From Paracoccaceae bacterium (lineage in GTDB: Bacteria; Pseudomonadota; Alphaproteobacteria; Rhodobacterales; Rhodobacteraceae), in assembly GCA_023383015.1 (NCBI GenBank), contig JAHDXW010000005.1, positions 110,859 through 168,442 on the forward strand: DNA of 57,584 nucleotides. Direction: 5' to 3'. Position 1 is the first letter of the stretch. Every line of letters starts with the position of its first letter. Positions 41,538 through 52,605 of the stretch are shown piece after piece. The translations under genes were made by a program, and so were the position numbers. The notes beneath the pieces are model-generated. The model made no database searches, had not been told where the DNA came from, and was given only the letters and a program-made list of their open reading frames with translations.

Positions 41538-42989
41538 CTACTCCGCCGCCTCCTGCCCCCAGCCGGACACTGCCTTGACCTCAAGGAAATCCTCGATGCC
41601 CCAGACCCCGCCCTCGCGGCCGTGGCCGGACATCTTCATCCCCCCGAAGGGCGAGCCCGCCCCGCGCGACCTGCCGTTCATCTCCACCATGCCCGAGCGC
41701 AGCCTGCGCGCGAGCCGGTTGCGCCGCGCGGGATCGGCCGACTGGACGTAGTTGGTCAGCCCGTAGGGGGTGTCGTTGGCGATCGCCAGCGCCTCCTCCT
41801 CGGTCTCGAAGGGAATGATCGACAGCACCGGCCCGAAGATCTCCTCGCGCGCGATCGTCATGTCGTTGCTGGCGTCGGCAAAGACGGTCGGGCGGACGAA
41901 GTAGCCCCGGTTCAGCCCCTCCGGCCGGCCCGGGCCGCCCGCCATCAGCCGCGCGCCCTCGGCGATGCCGGCCTCGATCAGTCGCTGGATGCGGTCGAAC
42001 TGCACCCGGCTGACCACCGGGCCGATGTGGCGGCCCGCCTCGTGGGCGCTGCCGACCCGCGTTGCCTCGGCGACCTCGCGCGCCGTGGCGACCGCCCGGT
42101 CGTAGACCGGCCGCTGCACCAGCATCCGCGTCGGCGCGTTGCAGCTCTGCCCGGAGTTGTTGAAGCAGTGTCGCACCCCGCGTGCCACCGCCTTGTCGTC
42201 GGCATCGGCGAAGACCAGGTTCGCGCCCTTGCCGCCCAGCTCCAGATGCACCCGCTTCAGCGTTTCGGCGGCGTTCCTCGAGATCGCGATGCCGGCCCTG
42301 GTCGAGCCGGTGAAGCTGACCATGTCGACGCCGGGGTGGGTGGCCAGGTCGGTCCCCACCCCCGCCCCGTCGCCGTTGACAAGGTTGAAGACACCCGCCG
42401 GCACCCCCGCCTCGTGCAGGATCTCGGCGTAGACCAGCCCCGACAGCGGCGCGACCTCGGAGGGCTTCAGCACCATCGTGCAGCCGGCGATGAGGGCCGG
42501 GATGGTCTTCAGCGCGATCTGGTTCATCGGCCAGTTCCAGGGCGTGATCAGCGCACAGACCCCCGTCGCCTCGCGGATGATGCGGTCCTCGGGGGCGTGG
42601 GCGCCCAGCGGCGCTTCCCAAGCGATCTGGTCGAAGGCTCTGATGAAGTTGCCGATGTGCCAGGGCCCGCAGGGCGTCTGCTGCTCGCGCGCCATGTCGA
42701 TCGGCGCCCCCATCTCGAGGCTGATCGCGCGGCTCATGTCCTCGGAGCGCCGCTCGTAGACCGCGAGGATGCGGCGCACCAGCGCCAGCCGCTCGGCCGG
42801 CGGGGTGGCCATCCAGCCCGGCAGCGCCGCCCGCGCGGCGGCCACAGCGGCATCGGTATCGCCCTGCCCGCCCAGCGCGATCTCCGCGCAGGACTCCTCG
42901 GTCGAGGGGTCGATGACGTCGGCAGTGCCGCGCCCGTCGCGCGGGGCCACCCATGCGCCGCCGATGTAGAACTCGTGCCTGACCAGCAT
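41538..42989 (-). CDS. NAD(P)-dependent aldehyde dehydrogenase
   Basis: 483 residues, complete ALDH. It has TPWNWPMNQI near 150, KPSEVAPLSG near 175, FTGSTRAGI near 227, Glu in LELGGKGAN near 251, the catalytic Cys in NNSGQSCNAPTRM near 285, and EEIFGPVLSI near 380. The NNSGQSC variant and PWNWP resemble the general-substrate ALDH group. Monocistronic on the minus strand. It could act on many aldehydes. It is 18 kb from the sulfosugar operons, so a sulfolactaldehyde role is possible but unsupported. Confidence 0.9.
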   Translation of the reverse strand: MLVRHEFYIGGAWVAPRDGRGTADVIDPSTEESCAEIALGGQGDTDAAVAAARAALPGWMATPPAERLALVRRILAVYERRSEDMSRAISLEMGAPIDMAREQQTPCGPWHIGNFIRAFDQIAWEAPLGAHAPEDRIIREATGVCALITPWNWPMNQIALKTIPALIAGCTMVLKPSEVAPLSGLVYAEILHEAGVPAGVFNLVNGDGAGVGTDLATHPGVDMVSFTGSTRAGIAISRNAAETLKRVHLELGGKGANLVFADADDKAVARGVRHCFNNSGQSCNAPTRMLVQRPVYDRAVATAREVAEATRVGSAHEAGRHIGPVVSRVQFDRIQRLIEAGIAEGARLMAGGPGRPEGLNRGYFVRPTVFADASNDMTIAREEIFGPVLSIIPFETEEEALAIANDTPYGLTNYVQSADPARRNRLARRLRSGMVEMNGRSRGAGSPFGGMKMSGHGREGGVWGIEDFLEVKAVSGWGQEAAE

Positions 42990-43085
42990 GCCTTCACTCC
43001 GCCCGTCCGGGGATGGCCGCACAGTGGCACCCAGGTTCCGCCGGCGCAAGCCGGCTGGGGACGCGGGTGTACGGTTGCGCCCGCC

Positions 43086-43104
43086 AGCGGAACGCCGTTC
43101 CGCT
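43086..43104. promoter_or_regulatory. 19-base perfect palindrome in the peroxiredoxin upstream region
   Basis: AGCGGAACGCCGTTCCGCT has a single central base and nine paired bases each side. It lies 121 bases upstream of the peroxiredoxin ATG and about 97 bases upstream of the divergent aldehyde dehydrogenase start. It is the only clear symmetric element in the 235-base gap and an operator candidate for either gene. Confidence 0.4.
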
Positions 43105-43224
43105 CCGGGCGCCGGCGGCGGCGACTGCGGCCCTTTTGCACGGTGCGGCGATCCGGACCGCTGCGGAATCCGCCGCCGATGCCTAGATCGGCCCGGTCCA
43201 CTGACCGAAGGCAAGGAGACAGCA

Positions 43225-43878
43225 ATGGGCCTGCGCATCAACGACGTCGCCCCCGACTTCACCGCCGATTCCACCGCCGGCCGGATCCGCTTCCACGACT
43301 GGATCGGCGACCATTATGCAATCCTGTTCTCGCACCCGAAGGATTTCACGCCGGTCTGCACCACCGAGTTCGGCGCCGTCGCCCAGCTTGCCGGCGAGTT
43401 CGCGCGCCGCGGCACCAGGGTCATGGGCGTGTCGGTCGACAACGTCGCCGACCACCGCAAATGGGTGAAGGACATCGAGGCGGTGGCCGGCGCGCCCGCC
43501 GACTTCCCGATCATCGACGATTCCTCGCTGACCGTGGCCAAGCTCTACGACATGCTGCCGGCCGAGACCGTGCTGCCCGACGGCCGCACGCCCCAGCACA
43601 CCGCCACGGTGCGCACCGTCTACATCATCGGCCCCGACAAGAGGGTGCGGCTGACGATGACCTATCCGATGTCGGTGGGGCGCAACTTCGCCGAGATCCT
43701 GCGGGCGCTCGATGCCGTCCGCGCCACCGACGGCGTGCCGATCGCCACGCCGGCGAACTGGGTGCCCGGGCAGGACGTGATCGTGGCGCTGTCGCTGTCT
43801 ACTGCCGAGGCCCGCGCCCGCTTCGGCGAAGTCGACGTCCGCCTGCCCTATCTGCGCTTCGTCCGCCACGCCGTCTGA
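43225..43878 (+). CDS. 1-Cys peroxiredoxin (Prx6 / AhpC-TSA family)
   Basis: 217 residues, thiol peroxidase reducing hydrogen peroxide and organic peroxides. The peroxidatic Cys45 is in FSHPKDFTPVCTTEFG. No resolving cysteine is seen elsewhere, as expected for the Prx6 group. The C-terminal RLTMTYPMSVGRNFAEILRALDA and TPANWVPGQDVIV are Prx6 hallmarks. AAGGAG lies seven bases before the ATG. Single gene, divergent from the aldehyde dehydrogenase. Confidence 0.93.
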   Translation: MGLRINDVAPDFTADSTAGRIRFHDWIGDHYAILFSHPKDFTPVCTTEFGAVAQLAGEFARRGTRVMGVSVDNVADHRKWVKDIEAVAGAPADFPIIDDSSLTVAKLYDMLPAETVLPDGRTPQHTATVRTVYIIGPDKRVRLTMTYPMSVGRNFAEILRALDAVRATDGVPIATPANWVPGQDVIVALSLSTAEARARFGEVDVRLPYLRFVRHAV

Positions 43879-43905
43879 CAGCGGCGCCCGCTGCGGCGGA
43901 CGGCC

Positions 43906-45978
43906 TCAGCGACGGCCCTCGCGCAGCCACGCCGCGGTTGCCAGGGCAGCGGCCAGCAGCAGGAACGCCCAGGCCGGCAGGATCGCGGCCACGCGCAGGT
44001 CGGTGGTCACATAGGCGCCGCGCGGGGTGATGCCGATCCAGCCCCGCCCCGCGGCCGGCCGGCCCGCCCGCACCTGCCGGATGTCGGGCAGCCCGTCGGC
44101 GATGCGCAGCGACGCCCCGCCGGCCGCCGCCACCGCCGCGGCAAGCGGGACGGCAGAGGCGATTGTCGCCTCGAACTCCCGCGGCGCCGCGGGGCCCATC
44201 GCGGCCACCGTCTCCATCTCGCCGTCGCCGATCCGGTAAAGCCCGACGTCGGGGGCCAGCCACTCAGCCTGGTGGCGCCCCGGCGAGACCTCGGTCATCG
44301 GCAGCACCGTCACGGTGCCGTCCGGTGCGGTGACCGTCACCTCGCGGGCACCCTCCGACAGGGTGCGCCGCGTCACCGTCAGCCGCAGCCCCTCGGCGGC
44401 AGCCGTCAGCGCCTCCTCCTCTAGTTCGGGCTCCCGCATCATCCAGTGCGCAAGCCGGCGGAGCAGTTCCAGCTGCGGCCCGCCGCCCTCGTAGCCGCGG
44501 CTCCACAGCCAGGCGTGGTCCGACGCCATCAGCGCCACCCGCCCCTCGCCCGCCCGATCGAGGATCAGCAGCGGCCGGTCGCCCAGGCCGGCCATCACCA
44601 CCTGCCCGCGGTCGGCCTGCACCTCGACCATGCGGAACCACCGGCCCCAGCCGGGCCCTTCGCCGGGTCCGCCGGCGAAAAGGCCCGCGCCCAGCCCCTC
44701 GGTGACCGGATGGCGCGCGCCGAGCGCCGTCACCGTGGGGCGATAGCCCTCCTCGATCACCCGGGCGGTCGGGATGCCGGGCAGCACCTGGGCCAGCGCC
44801 GAATGATAGAGGCTTTCGGCCGACCCGTACTCCGGCCCCGCCGCCACCAGTACCGCCCCACCCTGCATCACGTAGCGGCGGATGTTGTCGAAATAGGCCG
44901 CAGGCAGGATGCCCCGGCGGCGGTAGCGGTCGAAGATGATCAGGTCGAACTCGTCGATCTTCTCGACGAACAGCTCGCGCGTCGGAAAGGCGATCAGCGA
45001 CAGCTCGGTCACCGGCACGCCGTCCTGCTTCTCGGGGGGGCGCAGGATGGTGAAATGCACCAGATCCACCGCCGCGTCGGCCTTGAGCAGGTTGCGCCAG
45101 ACGCGCTCGCCGGCATGCGGCTCGCCCGAGACGAGAAGCACCCGCAGCCGGTCGCGGACGCCGTTGATCTGCACGATGGCGGCGTTGTTGCGGTCGGTCA
45201 GCTCGCCCTCCGCCGCCGCCACCTCGAAGCGCAGGACGTTGACGCCGCCATGGCTCAGCGTGACCGGAAGCTCGAGGTCCTGCCCGGTCGGGACGCTGTA
45301 GGCGACGGGCTCGTCGCCGCCGACGCCGATCGACAGCAGCGCCCGGCCGGCCACGCCCGCCGGCACCCGCCCCTCGTCCTCGACCCGCAGGGTCAGGGTC
45401 ACGGGCTCCCCCAGGATCGCGAAGGCCGGTGCGTTGCGGACGATCAGGCGCCGGTCCCAGTCGTCCCCGCGCCCGGTCAGCAGCACATGCAGCGGCGCCT
45501 CCATCGCCGGGGCCAGCGCGGCGTCGTGCACCTGCCCGTCGGTGACGACGATGGCCCCCGCAACCTGCCCGCGCGGCAGCTCGGCCAGCGCCTCGGCCAG
45601 CGCGGTCATCGCCAGCGTGCCGCCGTTCCCGGGCCCGTCGCCCACCCGGACGAGGCGCATCTCGGTGTCGGGCAGCGCCCCCAGCCGGGTTGCCAGCCCC
45701 GCCACCGCGGTCTCGACCTGCTCGGGACGGTCGGCGATGCGCTGGCTTGCGCTCGCGTCGGCGACCACCAGCACGATGTCGGGCAGGGCGGAGCGTTCCT
45801 CCGACTGCAGCGAGGGGTTGACAACCGCCGCCAGCACGGTCGCCGCCGCCAGCGCCCGCAGCCACCAGCCGGCGAGCCCGCGCCACAGCGCCAGCCCGAC
45901 CAGCCCCGCCGCCAGCCCCGCCGCGGCCCACAGCACCGGCCATGGCAGCAGCGGGTCGAGGATGATCTGTCCGCCCAT
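43906..45978 (-). CDS. Membrane protein with glutamine-amidotransferase-like fold, MoxR operon
   Basis: 690 residues, no assigned function. Two membrane helices lie in the first 55 residues and one near the C-terminus (ILPAWAFLLLAAALATAAW). A vWA-like segment follows the first pair (DIVLVVADASASQ, AIVVTDGQ). A class I amidotransferase-like domain lies at about 260-480 (LRVLLVSGEPHAGERVWRNLL, YVMQGGAVLVAAGPE) without an obvious catalytic Cys. It directly abuts the preceding gene (stop TAG, then ATG). Last gene of MoxR-DUF58-DUF4159-this protein, an operon common in alphaproteobacteria and thought to act in envelope protein assembly. Confidence 0.82.
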   Translation of the reverse strand: MGGQIILDPLLPWPVLWAAAGLAAGLVGLALWRGLAGWWLRALAAATVLAAVVNPSLQSEERSALPDIVLVVADASASQRIADRPEQVETAVAGLATRLGALPDTEMRLVRVGDGPGNGGTLAMTALAEALAELPRGQVAGAIVVTDGQVHDAALAPAMEAPLHVLLTGRGDDWDRRLIVRNAPAFAILGEPVTLTLRVEDEGRVPAGVAGRALLSIGVGGDEPVAYSVPTGQDLELPVTLSHGGVNVLRFEVAAAEGELTDRNNAAIVQINGVRDRLRVLLVSGEPHAGERVWRNLLKADAAVDLVHFTILRPPEKQDGVPVTELSLIAFPTRELFVEKIDEFDLIIFDRYRRRGILPAAYFDNIRRYVMQGGAVLVAAGPEYGSAESLYHSALAQVLPGIPTARVIEEGYRPTVTALGARHPVTEGLGAGLFAGGPGEGPGWGRWFRMVEVQADRGQVVMAGLGDRPLLILDRAGEGRVALMASDHAWLWSRGYEGGGPQLELLRRLAHWMMREPELEEEALTAAAEGLRLTVTRRTLSEGAREVTVTAPDGTVTVLPMTEVSPGRHQAEWLAPDVGLYRIGDGEMETVAAMGPAAPREFEATIASAVPLAAAVAAAGGASLRIADGLPDIRQVRAGRPAAGRGWIGITPRGAYVTTDLRVAAILPAWAFLLLAAALATAAWLREGRR

Positions 45979-48747
45979 CTACTGCCCCAGCCGTTCCAGA
46001 AGCGCGGGCACGTGCACCTGGTCCGACTTGTAGTTGCCTGTCAGCACATGCATCACCAGGTTGACGCCGAAGCGCACCGCCAGTTCGCGCTGCCGCTCGC
46101 CGCCCAGGCCGCGGCCCACCGGCACCATCGGCCCCCCGCGGGGATCGAGCGCCCAGGCCGCTGCCCAGTCGTTGCCGCCGATGACCACCGGCGTCACCCC
46201 GTCGTTGAGATTGCGGAACGGCATCCCCTCGGCGCGCTCGGCATCGGGCGCCGCCGCCTCGACCCACACCTCGCGGCCGGCGAAGCGGCCGGGGAACTCC
46301 TGGATCAGGTAGAAGGTGCGGGTCAGCACATGGTCGGTCGGAACCGGCTCCAGTGCCGGCACGTCCAGGGGGCGTGCGATCTCGCGCAGCCGCCGGCCCG
46401 CCGCGGTGGTGCCGCCGGACGGCGCGATGTCGGCATCCCGGGTGTCGAACAGGATCAGCCCGCCGGTGCGCAGGAAGTGGTTCAGCCGTGCATAGGCGGC
46501 ATCGGAGGGAAGCGGCTGGTCGGCCGTCACCGGCCAATAGAGGAAGGGGAAGAACGCCAGCTCGTCGGTCTCGATGTCGACCGCGATCGGCTCTGCCGGC
46601 TCGACCGAGGTGCGCTCGAACAGCCGCCGCGTCAGGCCGGCAAGCCCCGCCGCAGCCATCCGGTCCACCTCGGGATCACCGCTCAGCACATGGGCGAGCG
46701 CGAACTGCCCGGTGGCCCGGATCGCTGCCGAATCGTCGGCCCGCGCCTCAGTGGCGACCAGCAGCGCCGCCAGCGCCACCGCCGCCGACGTCGCCCGCGG
46801 CCCGCCAAGCCGCCCCGATATCCACAGCGCCACCAGGATGTCGAGCAGGAGCAGCGCCAGCGCCCCGGCCAGCACCTCGCCCTTCAGCGGCCGCTCGGCC
46901 GCCGGGGCCAGCCCCTCCACGGGGATCCACGCGGGCCAGACGGCGGGGGCAAGCACGGTGCCGTAGCCGATCACGTTCAGCGCCACCCGCCGGTCGCCGG
47001 CCGCATAGACGCCGGGCGGCACCGCCGCCGAGGGCGCGCCGGCGGCGATCGCGCCCGCAAGCGCGCTGCCCGCGACCCCGGCAATCTGCCCCGCCTCGCC
47101 CACCCGGCCGAAGGCGTCAAGCCGCTTCTCGGCGACCCACACCGTGCCCTCGAGGTCCTCCGCCGCCGGTGCCGCCGGCCGGGTCGAGACGGCAAGCCGC
47201 TCGAGCATCTGCACGAACAGCCCCGACAGCGGGAGGGTCGACCATTCGGCGTTGGCGGTCACATGGAACAGCACCACCTGCCCCTGTCCGGCGAGGCGGC
47301 GGGTGACAAGCGGCGTGCCGTCGGCAAGGCTGGCGATCGTGCGCTCGGCAAGGCTCGGGTCCGGCTGGGCCAGCACCTGCGCCGCCACCTGCACATCCTC
47401 GGGGATCGGCAGGCCGGCGAAGGGCGAGCCGTCGGGGAACGGCCTCAGCCGCTTCGGCTCGCCCCAGCTCATCGCCCCGCCGAGCGTCCGACCGCCCTCG
47501 CGCAGCCGCACCGGCATCAGCGGGTTCTCGGCCGTGCGGGCGACATCGCTTGCCGCAAGCCGCGGGCCGGCGAAGCGCACCAGAAGGCCGCCGCGCTCCA
47601 CCCAGGCCAGCATCGTCGCGGCCTCCGCCTCGGTCAGCCGCGCCACGTCGGCCAGCACGATGACATCGGGCGCGGCGTGCAGCACGTCCTCCAGCGGCCC
47701 GTCGATCAACTCGGCCACCGGCGCGAGCGCGTTGCGCAGGTAGTGCAGCGGCGACAGCAGGTCGAGGCCCTCGCGGTCCTCGCGCCCCGCGATCAGCGCC
47801 ACCTTGCGTCGCCTCAGCGCGTCATCGGTCAGGCTGACCGCCCCGGCCGACCGGATGCCGGCGATCTGGAAACTCAGGATGCGGTTGCGCAGTTCGGGCG
47901 GCAGCGCCAGCGCCGCCTCGGCCGTGGTCGCCCCGGCGGCGAAGACCAGCCCGAGCCGCGCCAGCTCGCGCGCGATACCGGCAGGGTCGAGGCCATGGGC
48001 CGACACCGTCACCCCCGCCTCCGGCCCGGCCGCCGGCCGCAGCACCGCAAGCGCGATTGCCCCCTCGCGGAATGCCGCCGGGGCCAGCGCAAGCACCGGC
48101 CGCGGGCTTTCCACCACCCGCACCGGCCCGTGCGCCTCCAGCGCCGCAAGCAGCGGCGCCCGGCTGTCGCGGGCCAGCCCGTCCGACAGCCAGACCGTCT
48201 CGAACCCGGTCTCGGGAAGCCGGGCCGAAAGGGCCGCCAGCGCATCGGGGTCGGGCGCGAAGGGGCGCGGCTCCAGCCCGGCCACCCGCTCGGCCCAGCT
48301 GCCCGCCGCCTGAAAGGGCAGGGGGCCGGCCGGCGGATCGGTCAGCACGACCACCGCCACCGGCCGGCCGTTGCGGCCCGCCTCGTCCAGAAGCGCCGTG
48401 ATGCGCTCCTGCCGGCGAGGCCAGTCCGCGGCATCCGCCCAGGTGCCGTCGGCAATCACCAGCAGCGGCCCGCCTGCCGCCGCCCGCGGCTCGGGGTTCA
48501 GAACCGGTCCGGCGAAGCCCAGGATCAGCAGTGCCGCCGCCGCCATCCGCAGGAGCAGCAGCCACCAGGGCGTGCGGTCGGCCTCGGCCGTCTCGTCCTT
48601 CAGCCCCAGAAGCAGCGCCACGCCCGGAAAGCGCCGCCGCACGGGCGCGGGCGGCACCGCCCGCAGCAGGAACCACAGCACCGGCAGCACCGCCAGTCCC
48701 AGCAGAAGCGCCGGAGCAGTGAAGCCGACCGGGCCCAGGACCAGCAT
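45979..48747 (-). CDS. BatA-like / DUF4159 membrane protein
   Basis: 922 residues. The N-terminal BatA-type segment has two membrane helices (PALLLGLAVLPVLWFLLRAVPP, and LLLLRMAAAALLILGFAGPVL near 55-80) preceded by RFPGVALLLGLKDE. A vWA-like region lacking a complete metal site follows. A further membrane pair lies near 630-670. The C-terminal 210 residues are DUF4159 (LYWPVTADQPLPSDAAYARLNHFL, GGLILFDTRD). Start ATG 48747 overlaps the DUF58 stop in TGATG. Envelope role inferred from the operon. Confidence 0.85.
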   Translation of the reverse strand: MLVLGPVGFTAPALLLGLAVLPVLWFLLRAVPPAPVRRRFPGVALLLGLKDETAEADRTPWWLLLLRMAAAALLILGFAGPVLNPEPRAAAGGPLLVIADGTWADAADWPRRQERITALLDEAGRNGRPVAVVVLTDPPAGPLPFQAAGSWAERVAGLEPRPFAPDPDALAALSARLPETGFETVWLSDGLARDSRAPLLAALEAHGPVRVVESPRPVLALAPAAFREGAIALAVLRPAAGPEAGVTVSAHGLDPAGIARELARLGLVFAAGATTAEAALALPPELRNRILSFQIAGIRSAGAVSLTDDALRRRKVALIAGREDREGLDLLSPLHYLRNALAPVAELIDGPLEDVLHAAPDVIVLADVARLTEAEAATMLAWVERGGLLVRFAGPRLAASDVARTAENPLMPVRLREGGRTLGGAMSWGEPKRLRPFPDGSPFAGLPIPEDVQVAAQVLAQPDPSLAERTIASLADGTPLVTRRLAGQGQVVLFHVTANAEWSTLPLSGLFVQMLERLAVSTRPAAPAAEDLEGTVWVAEKRLDAFGRVGEAGQIAGVAGSALAGAIAAGAPSAAVPPGVYAAGDRRVALNVIGYGTVLAPAVWPAWIPVEGLAPAAERPLKGEVLAGALALLLLDILVALWISGRLGGPRATSAAVALAALLVATEARADDSAAIRATGQFALAHVLSGDPEVDRMAAAGLAGLTRRLFERTSVEPAEPIAVDIETDELAFFPFLYWPVTADQPLPSDAAYARLNHFLRTGGLILFDTRDADIAPSGGTTAAGRRLREIARPLDVPALEPVPTDHVLTRTFYLIQEFPGRFAGREVWVEAAAPDAERAEGMPFRNLNDGVTPVVIGGNDWAAAWALDPRGGPMVPVGRGLGGERQRELAVRFGVNLVMHVLTGNYKSDQVHVPALLERLGQ

Positions 48748-49624
48748 CAGTGCACGCGCTCCATCGCCCGATGAAGCCACAGCAGCGCCGCCTGCGCGGG
48801 CGCGTCGGTGTGGTGCAGGCCCAGATGCCACCCCGCCTGCCGGGCCAGCCCGGCCAGCCGGGCCTTGCGCCCGGCCAGCCGTTCGCGATAGCGGCCCCGC
48901 AGGTCGCCCGCCTTCAGCGTCTCGAAGCGCAGCGCACCGCCCATGCTCTCGAAGATCGTCCGGCCCTCGAAGGGAAAGGCTTCCTCGGCCGGGTCAAGCA
49001 CCTGCAGCAGCGTGCCCCTTACCCCGCGGTCGGCGGCGGTGGCGAGCGCCGCCTCGACCGGGGCCAGATCGCCCAGGAAGTCCGACACGAACAGCGCCCG
49101 CGCCTGCCCCGGCACCGCCGCCACCGATGGCGCGCCGTAGTCGGCCGCCCCGTCCTCGGCCAGCCGCCCGGCCAGCCGGAACAACTGCCCCGCCCCCCGG
49201 CGCGGCGGCAGGTCGGGGTCGGCCAGCCCGACGCGCTCGCCGCCACGGATCAGCAGCACCGCCAGCGCCATCGCCAGAAGCCGCGCACGCGCGGCCTTGG
49301 TGGGCAGCCGCGGCGTGCTCGCGAAGGCCATCGCGCGGGCGTCATCCACCCACAGCACCACCGACTGCGCCGCCTGCCATTCCTTCTCGCGCACGAAGGG
49401 CGTGTCCGAGCGCGCCGACCGCCGCCAGTCGATCGTCCGCGCCTCGTCCGAGGGGGTGGCCGGCCGGTACTGCCAGAAGGCATCACCCAGCCCCGCCCGC
49501 CGCCGGCCGTGCTCGCCCAGAACGACCGTCTGCGCCAGGTGCCGGGCGTCGGCCAGCAGGGGCGGCAGCGCCGCCGCCAGCGCCTCGGCACCGGCGCGCA
49601 GCGAACCAGCTGCGGGCAGGTCGG

Positions 49625-49628
<4 letters not shown>
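48747..49628 (-). CDS. DUF58 domain protein
   Basis: 293 residues, vWA-related DUF58 protein usually paired with MoxR ATPases. It shows FWQYRPATPSDEARTIDWRRSARSD near residue 50 (the DUF58 signature), LWVDDARAMAFAS as a degenerate MIDAS strand, and RGVRGTLLQVLDPAEEAFPFEG. ATGA overlap with moxR. No signal peptide seen. Confidence 0.88.
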
Positions 49629-50632
<1,004 letters not shown>

Positions 50633-50702
50633 TGCTCTCTCCCGGTCCCGCTGTAGATTTTGCCAAGGTGACATATCCCGGCAACTCTGCCAGACAAAAA
50701 CG

Positions 50703-51305
50703 ATGACCGCACAAAACATCGTGAAACCCTCGGCCGACAGCCTCGCCGCCGCGGCCGGCCGCGCCGCCCGCAGGGGCCTGCCGCCGGTGCATCTGTGGAA
50801 CCCGCCCTACTGCGGGGAGATCGACATCCGCATCGCCCGGGACGGCAGCTGGCACTACCTCGGCACGCCGATCGGGCGGGCCCCGCTGGTGCGCCTGTTC
50901 GCCTCGATCCTGAAGCGCGAGGGCGACCGCTTCTTCCTCGTCACGCCGGTCGAGAAGGTGGGCATCCGTGTCGACGACGTGCCCTTCGTTGCGGTCGATG
51001 TCGATGTCGCCGGCCGCGGCGCGGCCCAGGCGCTGCGCTTCACCACCAGCGTCGGCGACGAGGTGACGGCCGGCGCCGACCGGCCGATCCGGGTGCACCG
51101 CGGCGCCGCCGCCGGCGAGCCTGCGCCCTACGTCCTCGTCCGCCCCGGCCTCGACGCGCGGATCGACCGCAAGACCTTCTACCGCCTCGTCGATCTGGGC
51201 GAGCACTCCGACCACGCCGGCGGCCGCTGGTTCGGCGTGCGCTCGCAGGGCGTCTTCTTCCCCATCATCCTCTCCGCCGAGCTTCCCGAGGAGTCCCGCG
51301 CATGA
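50703..51305 (+). CDS. DUF1285 domain protein
   Basis: 200 residues, conserved alphaproteobacterial protein of unknown function. Typical segments are [18 protein letters not shown] near residue 31, [20 protein letters not shown] near 54, and [20 protein letters not shown] near 79. No membrane segment or signal. Divergent from moxR, with a 70-base gap; ATGA overlap with deoD. Confidence 0.88.
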   Translation: MTAQNIVKPSADSLAAAAGRAARRGLPPVHLWNPPYCGEIDIRIARDGSWHYLGTPIGRAPLVRLFASILKREGDRFFLVTPVEKVGIRVDDVPFVAVDVDVAGRGAAQALRFTTSVGDEVTAGADRPIRVHRGAAAGEPAPYVLVRPGLDARIDRKTFYRLVDLGEHSDHAGGRWFGVRSQGVFFPIILSAELPEESRA

Positions 51306-52012
51306 CGATCCACATCGGCGCCGCCCCCGGCGCCATCGCCGACACCGTCCTGATGCCCGGAGACCCCTACCGCGCGCGCTGGGCGGCGCAGCGCTTCCTC
51401 GCCGATGTCGAGGCCGTCAACGAGGTTCGCGGCATGCTCGGCTTCACCGGCCACTGGCAGGGCCGGCGGGTCACCATCCACGGCTCGGGGATGGGCATGC
51501 CCTCGATGTCGATCTACTCCAACGAGCTGATCCGCGACTACGGCGCCCGCACCGTCATCCGCATCGGCTCGGCCGGGGCGCTCAGGGCCGAGGTGAAGCT
51601 GCGCGACCTCGTCATCGCGATGACCGCCTCCTCCGTCTCCACCCCCTCGCGCACCCTGTTCCGCGAGGCGAACCTCGCGCCGGCGGCCGACTTCGGCCTC
51701 CTGCGCGCCGCCGTCGCCGCGGCAGAGGCGCGCGGGGCTGCCTTCCATGTCGGCGGCATCTACTCCTCCGACACCTTCTACGACGAGCGCTCCGACCTCA
51801 CCGACCAGCTTGCCCGCCACGGCGTGCTGGCGGTCGAGATGGAGACGGCCGAGCTCTACACCGTCGCCGCGCGCCACGGCGCCCGCGCGCTCGCCGTCGT
51901 CACGGTCTCCGACCACCTGCTGACCGGCGAGGCGATGAGCTCGGCCGAGCGCGAGCAGGGCTTCGCCGCCATGGTCGAGGTCGCGCTCGAGGCCGCCTTC
52001 GCCGGCCGCTGA
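51302..52012 (+). CDS. deoD: Purine-nucleoside phosphorylase
   Basis: 236 residues, hexameric type. It splits purine nucleosides with phosphate. Family features: [18 protein letters not shown] near 17, [31 protein letters not shown] near 42, IRIGSAGA near 85, METAELY near 180, and the catalytic Asp in [11 protein letters not shown] near 202. Start ATG 51302 overlaps the DUF1285 stop. Confidence 0.95.
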   Translation: MTIHIGAAPGAIADTVLMPGDPYRARWAAQRFLADVEAVNEVRGMLGFTGHWQGRRVTIHGSGMGMPSMSIYSNELIRDYGARTVIRIGSAGALRAEVKLRDLVIAMTASSVSTPSRTLFREANLAPAADFGLLRAAVAAAEARGAAFHVGGIYSSDTFYDERSDLTDQLARHGVLAVEMETAELYTVAARHGARALAVVTVSDHLLTGEAMSSAEREQGFAAMVEVALEAAFAGR

Positions 52013-52144
52013 CCGCGCCCGAGGCGCTTCACCATGCCGCGGGGGGTGCGACGGCTGCGCCCCTCAGCCTGGCGTCCGCTGCGTGAGAGCATGCACATCG
52101 TGTCTTTGCCCCGCGACCGGGGCACCGGCACGGGAGGTGGTGCG

Positions 52145-52519
52145 ATGGCGGGTCTTGCGGACATGATCCTGCGCCGGGGCGTGCGGCGGCACGACCTGCG
52201 GCCCATCGATTCCGTCGACACATGCTCGGAGGCCGAATCCGGCATGCAGCGCTGGCAGTTGGCGCGATATCTGTCATTCCCCGCCGAGGTGCCCGAGCGG
52301 ATGGAGCGGATGGCCCGCGTCCACGGGCTCGAACTCGCGCGCGTCGGTGTCGACCGCGCGACGATGCTCGCGATGACCGAGCGCTGCGGCGCCTGCGAGG
52401 TCTATCTCGACTGCGCCGAGGCCCTGTCGGAGGCCCGGGCAAGCCCCGAGACCTGCCGCTTCTGCCCCAACGCCGGGCTCTACCGCGACGTCGCGCTGCG
52501 GCAGGGCAGCCGCGGCTGA
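52145..52519 (+). CDS. DUF6455 family small protein
   Basis: 124 residues. The C-terminal half has paired cysteines, CGACEVYLDC and CRFCPN, like a small metal-binding module. The N-terminal half is helical (MAGLADMILRRGVRRHDL). Known mainly from Rhodobacterales; function unknown. ATG 52145 has GGGAGG eight bases upstream, better than in-frame ATGs further up. Confidence 0.75.
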   Translation: MAGLADMILRRGVRRHDLRPIDSVDTCSEAESGMQRWQLARYLSFPAEVPERMERMARVHGLELARVGVDRATMLAMTERCGACEVYLDCAEALSEARASPETCRFCPNAGLYRDVALRQGSRG

Positions 52520-52605
52520 CGGATGGCCGCGCCGCGCCCAGGCCGGCCCGTGCGACGCGCGAGCGGGTCAGGCGGCGTCCGTTCCGGGTCCGCCCTGCCG
52601 GCGCC

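Noticed and set aside
44446-48774. A 1442-codon open frame on the plus strand opposite the DUF4159 and amidotransferase-like genes
   Set aside because: It is antisense to two recognisable membrane proteins, is rich in Arg, Gly, His and Gln as expected of a GC-rich shadow frame, and has no family features. Many similar shadows occur across the window.
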